DNA from: Nitrospira sp. KM1
GTDB lineage: Bacteria > Nitrospirota > Nitrospiria > Nitrospirales > Nitrospiraceae
Reading direction: 5' to 3'
Assembly (NCBI RefSeq): GCF_011405515.1
Contig: NZ_AP022671.1
Coordinates: 558,001-622,000, forward strand
DNA: 64,000 nucleotides
Shown here piece after piece: positions 19,977-29,276 of this stretch. Within the stretch, counting starts at the first letter, position 1, and each line of letters opens with the position of its first letter. A program made the position numbers and the translations under genes. A model generated the notes under the pieces. The model was not told the origin of the DNA, made no database searches, and saw nothing but the letters and a program-made list of their open reading frames with translations.

Positions 19977-20821
19977 CACGCGTGATTCTGTCGAGAATAC
20001 TCGAACACAAAAAGGCGGAATTGCGGCGGAAGCAGAGCCGCGGGTATCTCTCTGAACTCAAACAGCGCATCCTCGATTTGTCGCGGCCAATGGGATTTGC
20101 GCTTTCCTTGGACGCGAATCGAAAACCCGGCAGTCCGGCGCTCATTGCCGAGGTCAAGAAGGCTTCGCCGAGTCTGGGTCTATTGAGGCCGGAATTTCAT
20201 GAGCATTTTGATCCCGTCGGCATAGCCAAGTCCTACTATACCTATGGAGCCTCGGCGTTGTCCGTGCTCACGGACAATGACTTCTTCCAAGGAAGTCTCG
20301 ACAATTTAGCCGCTATTAAACGGCAGGTTCCATTGCCTGCGCTCAACAAAGAGTTCATGGTTGGAGACATCCAGTTCTATGAAGCGAGAGCCTACGGAGC
20401 CGACGCCGTCCTCCTCATCGTCGCGGCGTTGGAACGCCGGCAGCTCCTTGACTTTCATCTGCTGGCGAAGGAGCTATCCATGGATGTCCTGTTTGAGGTT
20501 CATCATGAACGCGAACTGGATACCGTCCTCGAATGGATCCCGGATGTCCGGCTGATTGGAATTAACAACCGTGACTTGAAGACGTTTTCCACCGACATCG
20601 CAGTCACCATACGCCTGGCGAAGCGGATTCCTTCCGACAAGTTGATGGTCAGCGAAAGCGGCATCCATACGCGCTCCCATGTGGAGCAGTTGGTCGAAGC
20701 CGGAATCCATGCCATGCTGGTGGGAGAATCTCTCATCAAGGCTGAGTCTATCGAGTCAAAGATCGCTGAGCTACGAGGCACAGAGATCTCGCACGGTTGC
20801 GCCAAGGAGGAGTTCCGATGA
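19973..20821 (+). CDS. trpC: indole-3-glycerol phosphate synthase
   Basis: Closes the indole ring from CdRP. The frame opens upstream at 19832, but the ATG at 19973 (overlapping the trpD stop, with GGAAGGG before it) gives the normal 282 residues. Motifs: I-A-E-V-K-K-A-S-P-S near the N-terminus, V-L-T-D-x-x-F-F-Q-G, L-N-K-E-F, I-G-I-N-N-R-D-L-K-T-F and S-E-S-G-I. The stop overlaps the start of the next gene. Confidence 0.96.
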   Translation: MTRVILSRILEHKKAELRRKQSRGYLSELKQRILDLSRPMGFALSLDANRKPGSPALIAEVKKASPSLGLLRPEFHEHFDPVGIAKSYYTYGASALSVLTDNDFFQGSLDNLAAIKRQVPLPALNKEFMVGDIQFYEARAYGADAVLLIVAALERRQLLDFHLLAKELSMDVLFEVHHERELDTVLEWIPDVRLIGINNRDLKTFSTDIAVTIRLAKRIPSDKLMVSESGIHTRSHVEQLVEAGIHAMLVGESLIKAESIESKIAELRGTEISHGCAKEEFR

Positions 20822-21129
20822 GTGTGAAAGTCTTCATCTTGGCGGTGTGGGTTGGGCTGGCCGGATGTGCTCAGAGCGGATATGGAAAGACCGAGCAGTC
20901 ATGGGACAGCTGGATCGGCACCAGCAAGGATGATCGCGTTCGCGACCAAGGCATTCCGATCCGGTGTCACGGGTTCGCGAATGGCGGGGAGGCCTGCGAG
21001 TGGCCCATTCGATGGAGTCCGGAAAGTTCAGGAACATTGACCATGCAGTTCGATGCCAAGGGCAAAGCGTGTCAGTGGACCTACCGGGATGCGTACGCTG
21101 AACAACGGAGCGCGCAAAAATGCCTATGA
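20818..21129 (+). CDS. small lipoprotein inside the trp operon
   Basis: The ATG at 20818 overlaps the trpC stop (ATGA) and has GGAGGAG upstream; an earlier in-frame start at 20797 is less likely. The 103-residue product has a short signal peptide with lipobox L-A-G-C (Cys17) and an exported part with four more cysteines (C-H-G, E-A-C-E-W, K-A-C-Q-W, K-C-L), which may form disulfides. No known family. It overlaps the start of trpF by 10 bases, so it is embedded in the operon by translation coupling on both sides; a role in tryptophan synthesis is not apparent. Confidence 0.75.
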   Translation: MSVKVFILAVWVGLAGCAQSGYGKTEQSWDSWIGTSKDDRVRDQGIPIRCHGFANGGEACEWPIRWSPESSGTLTMQFDAKGKACQWTYRDAYAEQRSAQKCL

Positions 21130-21779
21130 CCGGCGTATCGGCCGTACGGACCAGAGTCAAGATTTGCGGCATCACAAGCGCCGAAGATGCGGCGAATGCC
21201 GTGTCGGCCGGGGCAGACGCGCTTGGGTTCGTATTCTACCGTCAAAGTCCCAGGTACGTGTCCCCGCAGCTGGCCAGATCGATCATTGGAAGGCTGCCGC
21301 CGCTCGTCGTGCCGGTAGGCATCTTCGTGAACGAGGGAGTCAAGGTCGTACGAGATATCGTCGATAGCTGCGGTCTCGGGTTGGCCCAGTTGCAGGGAGA
21401 CGAAACGGCCGCCTATTGCGAGGAGTTGCATCGTCCGGTGCTGAAAGCGGTTCGTCTCAAGGATCGAAGAAGCTTTCTCGCCATAGCGGAATTCAGGGGG
21501 CGAGCCGGCGTACGGGGATTTCTCCTCGATCGGTACTCGGAGGAAAGCTTTGGTGGAACCGGCCTAACCGCCGATTGGACGCTTGCCGCCGAAATGGCCG
21601 AATCCGCCACCGTCGTGTTGGCAGGAGGACTCACTGCAAGGAATGTCGGAGAGGCGATCCGAGTCGTTCATCCCTATGCTGTCGATGTCAGTAGCGGGGT
21701 GGAAGCGTCACCGGGAAAGAAAGATCCTGAAAAAATCAGAGCGTTCATCGAGGCCGTGCGGGTTGTTTCCCCAATGTAG
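21120..21779 (+). CDS. trpF: phosphoribosylanthranilate isomerase
   Basis: Amadori isomerisation of PRA to CdRP, the step between TrpD and TrpC. 219 residues with V-K-I-C-G-I-T (catalytic cysteine), [22 protein letters not shown]-like segment (A-Q-L-Q-G-D-E), L-A-G-G-L and V-D-V-S-S-G-V-E. Complete. Confidence 0.95.
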   Translation: MPMTGVSAVRTRVKICGITSAEDAANAVSAGADALGFVFYRQSPRYVSPQLARSIIGRLPPLVVPVGIFVNEGVKVVRDIVDSCGLGLAQLQGDETAAYCEELHRPVLKAVRLKDRRSFLAIAEFRGRAGVRGFLLDRYSEESFGGTGLTADWTLAAEMAESATVVLAGGLTARNVGEAIRVVHPYAVDVSSGVEASPGKKDPEKIRAFIEAVRVVSPM

Positions 21780-21819
21780 GCCACCTATACTGCCTGTGCA
21801 AGGATCGGTAAAATCGATT

Positions 21820-23013
21820 ATGAAACCCATACCCGATCAGAAGGGCCGTTTCGGAGCATATGGCGGACGGTATGTTCCCGAGACGCTCATGCCTGCGCTG
21901 CTCGACTTAGAGAAGGAATACGAGAAGGCGAAAAAGGACCGCCGCTTTCAAGCCGAACTCTCCCATTACCTGACACAGTACGTCGGTCGCCCCACGCAAC
22001 TCTACTTTGCCGCCCGGCTCACCAAGCGGTTGGGAGGCGCCAAGATCTATCTTAAGCGCGAAGATCTCTGTCATACGGGGGCTCATAAGATCAACAATGC
22101 CATCGGGCAAGGCCTGCTGGCCAAACGGATGAAGAAGCCCCGCGTGATCGCTGAAACCGGTGCAGGCCAACACGGCGTGGCCACCGCCACCGTCGCAGCC
22201 ATGTTCGGACTCCAGTGCGAGATTTACATGGGCACCGAGGACATGCAGCGACAGGCGCTGAACGTGTTCAGGATGCGCCTGCTGGGGTCGACCGTCACCG
22301 GGGTCGATGCCGGCAGCCGTACGCTGAAGGATGCGATCAGTGAAGCCATGCGTGACTGGACGACAAACATCGAAACCACCCACTATATCCTCGGCTCGGT
22401 ATTGGGGGCACATCCGTATCCGATGATGATCAGAGATTTCCAAGCGATCATCGGCCGCGAGGCGCGCAAACAGATCCTGGCGCTGGAGGGTCGCCTGCCG
22501 GATTGTCTGGTGGCCTGTGTCGGAGGGGGCAGCAACGCGATCGGACTGTTTCATGCATTTCTCAAAGATCCACGGGTGAAGATGGTCGGCGTGGAGGCGG
22601 GCGGGCTCGGACTCACCAGCGGAAAACATGCGGCCCGTTTCTCCGGAGGTAAGCCAGGTGTTCTCCAAGGCACCATGACCTATCTCCTGCAGGACGATGA
22701 CGGGCAAATCAATCTCACTCACTCCGTCTCCGCCGGCCTCGACTATGCCGCGGTTGGTCCCGAGCACAGCTATTTGCGAGAGGTCGGCCGCGCCTGCTAC
22801 ACCTCGGCCACGGACGAGGAAGCCTTGGCGGCATTCGATCTGCTCGCAGTAGAGGAGGGAATCGTCCCGGCGCTTGAAAGCGCGCACGCCATCGCCCACA
22901 CTGTGAAGCTTGCACCCCGGATGAAGAAGAATCAGATCATTGTCGTGAATCTCTCCGGTCGAGGAGACAAGGACGTGCAGCAGGTCGCCCGCGTGCGCGG
23001 CATCGCATTATGA
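21820..23013 (+). CDS. trpB: tryptophan synthase beta chain
   Basis: PLP enzyme joining indole and serine. The frame opens at 21583 but overlaps trpF; the ATG at 21820 gives the usual 397 residues ([22 protein letters not shown]). The PLP lysine lies in H-T-G-A-H-K-I-N-N, and the phosphate cup is G-G-G-S-N-A. This is the ordinary TrpB1 type that works with TrpA. Its stop overlaps trpA (ATGA). Confidence 0.96.
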   Translation: MKPIPDQKGRFGAYGGRYVPETLMPALLDLEKEYEKAKKDRRFQAELSHYLTQYVGRPTQLYFAARLTKRLGGAKIYLKREDLCHTGAHKINNAIGQGLLAKRMKKPRVIAETGAGQHGVATATVAAMFGLQCEIYMGTEDMQRQALNVFRMRLLGSTVTGVDAGSRTLKDAISEAMRDWTTNIETTHYILGSVLGAHPYPMMIRDFQAIIGREARKQILALEGRLPDCLVACVGGGSNAIGLFHAFLKDPRVKMVGVEAGGLGLTSGKHAARFSGGKPGVLQGTMTYLLQDDDGQINLTHSVSAGLDYAAVGPEHSYLREVGRACYTSATDEEALAAFDLLAVEEGIVPALESAHAIAHTVKLAPRMKKNQIIVVNLSGRGDKDVQQVARVRGIAL

Positions 23014-23828
23014 AGTCGCGCCTTGATCAGACATTCGAACGGCTCCGCCAGCGAAGCGAAGCGGCGCTGATTACCTACATCATGGCTGGGGATCCAACGT
23101 TGTCGGAAACCGAGCGGCTCGTGCCCGCGCTGGAGCAGGCTGGTTCGGACATTATCGAGCTCGGCGTCCCGTTTTCGGATCCCATTGCGGACGGCCCGGT
23201 GATTCAGCAGGCGGCGGAACGGGCACTGCGGAGCGGCACGACGTTGCGCAAAATCATCGCAATGGTCCACACACTCAGAAGAACAACTCAGATCCCGATC
23301 GTCCTCATGGCCTACTACAATAGCATCCATGCCTTCGGTCCGGAATCGTTCTGCCGCGAGGCGGCTGCAGCAGGCGTGGACGGCTTGATCGTCCCGGATA
23401 TGCCTCCGGACGAGTCGGGGCCTTTGATGAAGCCCGCTTCCGCCTCTGGCCTTCAATTGATTTATCTGTTGGCGCCCACCAGCACGCCGTCGAGACGGGA
23501 GTTCGTGGCGAGGCATTCCCAGGGCTTTCTCTATTACGTATCTCTTACCGGCATCACGGGCGCCAAACTGAAAAATCTCGATACGGTGGGCAGAAACGTC
23601 CAGAAGATCAGAAAAGTGTCGAAAACCCCCATCGCGGTCGGGTTCGGCATCGCGACACCGGACGATGCCGCAAACATGTCCTCCGTCGCTGACGGCGTCA
23701 TCGTCGGCTCTGCGATTGTCAGACAAATCGCTGATCGCCTTCAGGATAGCGACCTGGTCGATCACGTCGCACAATTCGGGCGTTCACTCAAAACCGCCAT
23801 GCGTTCACGAGCGGCAGTCGTCAGTTAA
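23010..23828 (+). CDS. trpA: tryptophan synthase alpha chain
   Basis: Cleaves indole-3-glycerol phosphate to indole, which is channelled to TrpB. 272 residues with the catalytic glutamate in [10 protein letters not shown] and aspartate in V-P-D-M-P-P-D-E, plus [11 protein letters not shown] and G-F-G-I-A-T-P. Last gene of the trp operon. Confidence 0.96.
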   Translation: MKSRLDQTFERLRQRSEAALITYIMAGDPTLSETERLVPALEQAGSDIIELGVPFSDPIADGPVIQQAAERALRSGTTLRKIIAMVHTLRRTTQIPIVLMAYYNSIHAFGPESFCREAAAAGVDGLIVPDMPPDESGPLMKPASASGLQLIYLLAPTSTPSRREFVARHSQGFLYYVSLTGITGAKLKNLDTVGRNVQKIRKVSKTPIAVGFGIATPDDAANMSSVADGVIVGSAIVRQIADRLQDSDLVDHVAQFGRSLKTAMRSRAAVVS

Positions 23829-23867
23829 ATCCATCCTACACGCCGGTACACAGTCCAGGATATGAGA

Positions 23868-23881
23868 AGCCTGCGCAGGCT
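23868..23881. terminator. possible bidirectional hairpin between trpA and a lipoprotein gene
   Basis: AGCCTGCGCAGGCT is a perfect 14-base palindrome in the 51-base gap between the convergent genes, partly covering the stop of the minus-strand gene. No T-run follows on either side, so it is only a weak terminator candidate. Confidence 0.3.
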
Positions 23882-24488
23882 ACCGCTTGGGTTGCGGGGG
23901 CATGTACGCGATCATCTCGCGGGCGAGTTCCTTGGCAACGTCCTTGAGGTTGGGGCGGAAGAACATGTAGCTGCTTGACCGCTCGTGACGGGCTTTCCAC
24001 ACGGTCGTACCGGTCGTGGCATCCACCAGTCTCAAACTCAGACCGACGCGGCCCACGTTATCACCTTCCTTGCGCATATACTCCCATGAGTTCACACGCA
24101 CAACAATGAAGGAATCGACGTTGAGGGCTTTTCCGAGCTTGATTGCCGATTCTTTATCAGACTGCCCGGTCATTTCGAGTCTCGAAAAATAAAAGACGAG
24201 GGAGTCGAAGGCTTCCTTCGAAGACTGAAACATATCGGTCACGCTTTCCGGTGACACGACGCGTTCAATCTTGATTGTGTTACGGAGGGCTCCGGACAGG
24301 ACTTCCTGGATGTCTTCACGGGCGCTATCGTACTGACTGGCCATGGGAGGCAAGACGGCAACGGCCTGCGGATGAAAGACGTTCGCCCCGGGACCTTCCC
24401 AGGCCTCCTGTAAGCCGCCGCATCCCACAAGAATGAGGGGCAGAACACAGAGAACGTGATGAATGCTTCTCTTGACGCTCGTCAGCAT
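23880..24488 (-). CDS. lipoprotein of unknown function (CsgG/GNA1162-like fold suspected)
   Basis: 202 residues: basic start, hydrophobic helix and lipobox I-L-V-G-C (Cys23). The mature part has V-A-V-L-P-P-M, a helix with V-L-S-G-A-L-R-N-T, a G-K-A-L-N-V-D-S-F-I-V-V-R-V segment and late V-D-A-T-T-G-T-T-V-W-K-A-R-H. This succession (strand-P-P, helix, G-x-x-L-x-x-D-x-x-x-x-G-x-V-like strand, x-T-G-x-x-V-W) recalls periplasmic lipoproteins of the CsgG/GNA1162 type; that is inference. It ends the long minus-strand gene string starting at lnt. Confidence 0.65.
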   Translation of the reverse strand: MLTSVKRSIHHVLCVLPLILVGCGGLQEAWEGPGANVFHPQAVAVLPPMASQYDSAREDIQEVLSGALRNTIKIERVVSPESVTDMFQSSKEAFDSLVFYFSRLEMTGQSDKESAIKLGKALNVDSFIVVRVNSWEYMRKEGDNVGRVGLSLRLVDATTGTTVWKARHERSSSYMFFRPNLKDVAKELAREMIAYMPPQPKR

Positions 24489-24526
24489 GGACTCAGTATA
24501 CCATTCATTCTTTTACTAGGTGGAAG

Positions 24527-25651
24527 CTAGAACGTCATTGAAATGGAACCTGACGCCAATGCTCCCTTCTCTCGGAAATCATATCCGCCGCCCAAATCAA
24601 GACGAAAGGCAAAAATCCGGAGACCAAGCCCGGCCGTAGGGGTGAATGGTGTCGTCGCATCCTGCATGTTCTTGAATGCCCCGACTCTGAAAGAGAGAAA
24701 TTCGGTGAGGATCGTCTGTTCCGCGCCCAGACTCAACAACTGGCTTTTGACACCGGGAACCAAAGTCTTGTTGGACGTGGCATCGACGTCCATCGTCAAG
24801 GTTAACGACGAGTACGGGTTAATGGCCATACCGGCCCGCACCTGTGGATTTAAGCGGAGTTCACCGCCACCCGGCGCCTTGAAGGTGGGCTGGTTGATAT
24901 CCTTCGCGACCGCCCCGAATCGCAACCATGAGGTTGGACGATAGATGGCACCAATGTCGACTCCGAGAGCCGTGGAGATCGTGGCCTGTCCAAAATAGTC
25001 GGTCAGCTTCAATTCTGTGCCGCCTTGAAGAGGCGCGTTTCCGCTATACGCCGCACCCTGCATAAGTTTTCCCGTCACCCCGAACGAAAACATTTTATCG
25101 GCGAAGGCATAGGCGTAGGACAACGCGACTTGCCGTACCTCCAGACCTTGGAGCGCCATCGCCCCGGAAATGTTATTGCCATTCACTTGTACGGGGTTGC
25201 TGATGAAACTTCCACCGGTCGCCACATCCGAAACATTGATACCAAACGCGTGCTCCCCGATATGGCCTTTGATATAGAGTCCCGCCGAACCATTGAGTGA
25301 CGTATTTGCCCCTGGCCGGTTCAATCGGTTGGCAATGTCCTGCGCCTTAGCTTGGTTGGCTTGTGACGAGTCATTTGGATTGAAATCCTCGAGATCCCTC
25401 ACGGCATCGGCAATGCCGAGCCGGTCAATGGCCTGCGCACCCGCCTGCAGTCGAATGTCCACAGTCTGTGTCATCGCGAGCCCGGCGGGATTCCAATACG
25501 TGGCCAGGGCATCCGTCGTGACGGCCACACCGGCTCCGCCCATGCCGGTTGCGCGGGGTCCGACACTCACAAACTCCACCGCCCCTGCGGAGAGGGGAGC
25601 AAGAATCGCTATCGCCAGCGCGCTAACTCTCGTGAGCGTCGAAAGGTGCAT
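24527..25651 (-). CDS. outer-membrane barrel protein, TraF/FadL-like
   Basis: 374 residues with a clear signal peptide (cleavage after A-G-A). The mature start, V-G-P-R-A-T-G-M-G-G-A-G-V-A-V-T-T-D-A-L-A-T-Y-W-N-P-A-G-L-A, is the hallmark of the conjugal-transfer TraF / OmpP1-FadL / PorV group of beta barrels. Alternating hydrophobic strands run to the end, which closes with S-I-S-M-T-F (terminal aromatic, as in outer-membrane proteins). Cargo unknown. It follows lolD by 91 bases. Confidence 0.75.
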   Translation of the reverse strand: MHLSTLTRVSALAIAILAPLSAGAVEFVSVGPRATGMGGAGVAVTTDALATYWNPAGLAMTQTVDIRLQAGAQAIDRLGIADAVRDLEDFNPNDSSQANQAKAQDIANRLNRPGANTSLNGSAGLYIKGHIGEHAFGINVSDVATGGSFISNPVQVNGNNISGAMALQGLEVRQVALSYAYAFADKMFSFGVTGKLMQGAAYSGNAPLQGGTELKLTDYFGQATISTALGVDIGAIYRPTSWLRFGAVAKDINQPTFKAPGGGELRLNPQVRAGMAINPYSSLTLTMDVDATSNKTLVPGVKSQLLSLGAEQTILTEFLSFRVGAFKNMQDATTPFTPTAGLGLRIFAFRLDLGGGYDFREKGALASGSISMTF

Positions 25652-25742
25652 GCATTCAGCTGCTTCCAGGAGCTGGGCCGAGTCTATTGGAAGGAACGAT
25701 TCGCGTCAAGGATTTGCCGGGTACGAGGCTGGGGACTCTTCC

Positions 25743-26405
25743 CTATACAATCTGACCGTCTTGCATATGGATAATGCGGTCGGCCTGTGCGGACAGCTTA
25801 TCGTTGTGCGTCACGATGACAAAAGTGGTTCCCCGCGCTTTGTTCAGATCTCTCATGAGACCGAACAGCGCATCGCCCGTATGAGTATCGAGATTCCCGG
25901 TCGGCTCATCGGCCAGCACGAGATCAGGCTTCTGAAGCAGGGCGCGCGCGACGGCAACCCTCTGCTGCTCGCCGCCGGACAGCTCCCCGGGTTTATGGTG
26001 CAGCCTCTCGCTCAAGCCGACCTCTTTGAGAATCGCCGTCGCCTCGCCCTCGATGTCCTGCGTGGAGCGCCCTTGGATCAACGCGGGCATGCACGCATTT
26101 TCCAACGCCGTGAATTCAGGAAGGAGATGATGGAACTGAAACACAAACCCAATCCTCCGGTTTCGGAATTCCGCCTGAGACTGATCCGAAAGGCTAAACA
26201 GATCGCGACCCTCAAAGGTCACAGCGCCCTTCGTCGGTCGCTCGAGTAATCCCAGTATGTGGAGCAAGGTGCTCTTTCCAGCTCCAGACGCTCCAATGAC
26301 CGCGATTAATTCACCGTGAGCAATCGTGAGATTGATCCCGCGCAGCACCTCGAGCGTCCGTTCCCCCATAGGAAACGACTTATGAAGGTCCGTCACCGTA
26401 ATCAC
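25743..26405 (-). CDS. lolD: lipoprotein-releasing ABC transporter, ATP-binding protein
   Basis: ATPase that powers release of lipoproteins from the inner membrane to LolA. Walker A is G-A-S-G-A-G-K-S-T, the signature L-S-G-G-E-Q-Q-R-V-A, Walker B V-L-A-D-E-P-T-G-N-L-D and H-loop V-T-H-N. The LolD/MacB-type opening H-K-S-F-P-M-G is present. Two GTG codons can start it: the one at 26411 is too close to AGGAG, so I choose the one at 26405. Lies downstream of lolC. Confidence 0.9.
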   Translation of the reverse strand: MITVTDLHKSFPMGERTLEVLRGINLTIAHGELIAVIGASGAGKSTLLHILGLLERPTKGAVTFEGRDLFSLSDQSQAEFRNRRIGFVFQFHHLLPEFTALENACMPALIQGRSTQDIEGEATAILKEVGLSERLHHKPGELSGGEQQRVAVARALLQKPDLVLADEPTGNLDTHTGDALFGLMRDLNKARGTTFVIVTHNDKLSAQADRIIHMQDGQIV

Positions 26406-26439
26406 CGACACACTCCTGTGAAAATGGAACGCATCGGCG

Positions 26440-27717
26440 TTATTCGTAGCGGAGTGCCGATACCGGCTCCAGTTTCGCCGCTTGGAGAGATGGATAGACG
26501 GTCGCCGCCAGGCTGATCAGAATGGCCGACCCCGCGACGAGCAAGACGTCCTCTGCCAGCACATGTACGGGAATCTTGGTAATCGAATAGACCGTTGGAT
26601 CGAAGGTCCAAAACGTTTGGATCAACCAGAGAAAGGCATATCCCACGGGAATACCGATCGCCGTACCGGACAATCCGATGATCAACCCATTGAGCATAAA
26701 AATACGCCGAATGCTTTTTCGCGTCGCGCCCATGGCCTTCAGAATGGCGATTTCCTTCTGCTTCTCGGTCACGATCATGGTGAGCGTACTGACGATGTTG
26801 AACGAGGCCACGATCGTGATCAGGATCAGCAGCAAGAACATCATCGTCTTTTCCAGCTTAAGCGCGGAGAGCAGGTTCCGGTTCATCTGCATCCAGTCGC
26901 GAGCGCCGTAGGCGAATCCCAGTGTCCGCTCGACCGCCCGCGCGACCTCGTTGGCCCGGAACATATCGATCACTTTGATTTCGACGCCGGTTGCCGTTTC
27001 ACCCATGTTGAAGAATTTCTGCGCCTCCGCCAGATCGATGTAGGCCATCGAGGAGTCATATTCATTCATGCCGGAATGAAAGACACCAACCACCGCGAAC
27101 GTGCGGATCTTCGGCACCATACCCATGGCGCTGAGCGGGCCGACCGGCGACACGACGCTGACGACGTCGCCGGGAAAGGCTCCTAAGCGGAGGGCGAGCT
27201 CTTTGCCGAGAATAATGGCCGGCTTTTCCGACGTCTGGAGAGGTCCGTTGGGATTGTCCGGTGGGGGAAGGTTGACCTTCACCGGTTGTTGCAGCGCGCC
27301 GAGATCACCCGACGAGAGATTTTTCTCGAGGTCCGTGACCCGGCGCTCCCGCGTAGGATCAATCCCGCGGAGGATGACTCCCTGCGCCCCGGACTGCGTC
27401 GTGAGCATCACCTGCTTCAAGATAAAGGGCGTAGCGGCCACAACCTCCGGCACGGCCTCAGCCTTGTCCGCCACCGCCTGATAGTCACCCATGGAGTCTT
27501 TCATACGGTCTTGGACCATCACATGGGCCGTGGTGCCGACGATCTTTTCCTGAATGTCCTCCCTGAACCCCGTCATGATCCCGACGGTGCCGATGAGCGC
27601 CGCCACCCCCAGCGTGATGCCGGTAATCGAGACGACCGTGTTCAAGGAGATCGTCCGGTTGCGGCGCTTGGCCCGCAGATACCGCAATCCGACGATGATT
27701 TCGTAGGGGAGAGCCAT
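26440..27717 (-). CDS. lolC: lipoprotein-releasing ABC transporter, membrane subunit (LolC/LolE family)
   Basis: 425 residues: one N-terminal helix, a large periplasmic domain, then three helices at the C-terminus (FtsX-type). The start L-R-Y-L-R-A-K-R-R-N-R-T-I-S-L-N-T-V-V-S-I-T-G-I-T-L-G-V-A-A-L is diagnostic for LolC/E. Only one membrane subunit is present next to lolD, so the transporter here may be a homodimer (LolF-like) rather than LolC+LolE. It starts two bases after the lysS stop. Confidence 0.9.
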   Translation of the reverse strand: MALPYEIIVGLRYLRAKRRNRTISLNTVVSITGITLGVAALIGTVGIMTGFREDIQEKIVGTTAHVMVQDRMKDSMGDYQAVADKAEAVPEVVAATPFILKQVMLTTQSGAQGVILRGIDPTRERRVTDLEKNLSSGDLGALQQPVKVNLPPPDNPNGPLQTSEKPAIILGKELALRLGAFPGDVVSVVSPVGPLSAMGMVPKIRTFAVVGVFHSGMNEYDSSMAYIDLAEAQKFFNMGETATGVEIKVIDMFRANEVARAVERTLGFAYGARDWMQMNRNLLSALKLEKTMMFLLLILITIVASFNIVSTLTMIVTEKQKEIAILKAMGATRKSIRRIFMLNGLIIGLSGTAIGIPVGYAFLWLIQTFWTFDPTVYSITKIPVHVLAEDVLLVAGSAILISLAATVYPSLQAAKLEPVSALRYE

Positions 27718-27719
27718 CG

Positions 27720-29201
27720 CTATTTCTCAGGGCGAAGCTGGGGAAACAGCACGACATCGCGAATGGAAGCCTGGTTCGTAAACAGCATGATCAGGCGATC
27801 GATCCCGATGCCTTCCCCGGCCGTCGGAGGCATCCCGTATTCCAACGCCCGCAAGAAATCCTCGTCGACGAGATGGGCTTCCTCATCGCCGGCGGCACGC
27901 TGCGCCGCCTGTCCTTCGAACCGTTCCCGCTGGTCCAACGGATCGTTCAACTCTGAAAAGGCGTTCGCGATCTCACGTCCGGCGATATACAGTTCAAAGC
28001 GATCCGTCAGCGCCGGGTCCGCATCCTTCCGTCGCGCCAGCGGGGAGATGGCAATCGGATAATCCGTGATGAACGTCGGTTGCTGGAGATTCGGCTCGAC
28101 CGTTTCCTCGAACATTTCATTGACGATGTTGAACAAGGGCCACGCAGGATCGACCGGGACACGAAGGCGTTTGGCAGCCGCGACGGCTTTATCCTTATCC
28201 CGCAAGTCGGAAGCATCCAGCCCGTTCACTTCCATGATCGCCTGATGGTACGACCAGCGCCGCCACGGCGGCGTCAGATTGACTTCTTTGCCCTGGTACT
28301 CGATGACCGTCTTGCCCAAAACTTGAAGCGCCAACGAGCCGATTAATTCTTCGGTCAGCCTGATCAAATCCTGATAGTCGGCATAGGCGATATAGAACTC
28401 CAGCATCGTGAATTCAGGATTGTGAATCGTTGAGATACCTTCGTTACGAAAATTCCGATTGATTTCAAATACCCGGGGAAATCCTCCGACGATCAATCGC
28501 TTCAGATACAGTTCCGGCGCGATGCGAAGATAGAGGTCCACCCCCAGTGCGTTATGATGCGTGACGAACGGTTTGGCCGCGGCGCCGCCCGGGATCGGAT
28601 GCATCATCGGCGTTTCCACTTCCAAGAACCCGCGTTCGATCAGAAACGCTCTGATCCCGGCAATGATCCTGCTTCGCGTCGCAAAGATCGCATGGACATC
28701 GGGGTTCGCGATCAGATCGACGTAGCGTTGCCGATAGCGCGTCTCGACGTCCGTCAAGCCATGCCACTTTTCCGGCAATGGCCGGAGCGCTTTGCTCAAG
28801 AATGCCAATTCTCGAACTTCGACCGTCAGCTCGTTGGTTTTTGTCCGAAAGAGGATTCCGGTGACTCCAAGCCAATCACCAAGATCCAATTGCTCGACGA
28901 CGGCATACGCCTGGTCGGTCAGGAGATCCTTTTTCAAATACACCTGGAGGCGGTCGGCTCCATCCTGAAGAACCGCGAACCCGGCTTTGCCGAACCGGCG
29001 GAGGGCCACCACTCGACCGGCGAATGTGGCCGAAACCCGTTCTTGCTCCAACAGTTCTTTCGACTTGTCTCCATGCCCCGCGATCAGCGCTCCCGCACGA
29101 TCCTTGACCTCAAACCGCGCGCCATATGGGGCGACGCCGGCTGTCCGGAGGTGGGCCAACTTCTTGATGCGTTGCTCCCGCTGTTCATTCAACTCATCCA
29201 T
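27720..29201 (-). CDS. lysS: lysyl-tRNA synthetase, class II
   Basis: Charges tRNA-Lys. 493 residues with an N-terminal OB fold (about 50-150) and class II catalytic core: motif 1 around R-S-R-I-I-A-G-I-R-A-F-L, motif 2 F-R-N-E-G-I-S-T-I-H-N-P-E-F-T, and motif 3 G-I-G-I-D-R-L-I-M near the end. Complete. Sits between prfB and lolC on the same strand. Confidence 0.95.
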   Translation of the reverse strand: MDELNEQREQRIKKLAHLRTAGVAPYGARFEVKDRAGALIAGHGDKSKELLEQERVSATFAGRVVALRRFGKAGFAVLQDGADRLQVYLKKDLLTDQAYAVVEQLDLGDWLGVTGILFRTKTNELTVEVRELAFLSKALRPLPEKWHGLTDVETRYRQRYVDLIANPDVHAIFATRSRIIAGIRAFLIERGFLEVETPMMHPIPGGAAAKPFVTHHNALGVDLYLRIAPELYLKRLIVGGFPRVFEINRNFRNEGISTIHNPEFTMLEFYIAYADYQDLIRLTEELIGSLALQVLGKTVIEYQGKEVNLTPPWRRWSYHQAIMEVNGLDASDLRDKDKAVAAAKRLRVPVDPAWPLFNIVNEMFEETVEPNLQQPTFITDYPIAISPLARRKDADPALTDRFELYIAGREIANAFSELNDPLDQRERFEGQAAQRAAGDEEAHLVDEDFLRALEYGMPPTAGEGIGIDRLIMLFTNQASIRDVVLFPQLRPEK

Positions 29202-29276
29202 GCGTCACCCATATCTTTGCCGGGCCGGACCTCTGGTGTGAATGTCGGTCGTCGAGATGCGGATATAGCCGCGACA

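Noticed and set aside
21907-22899. 330-codon minus-strand open frame
   Set aside because: Antisense to trpB.
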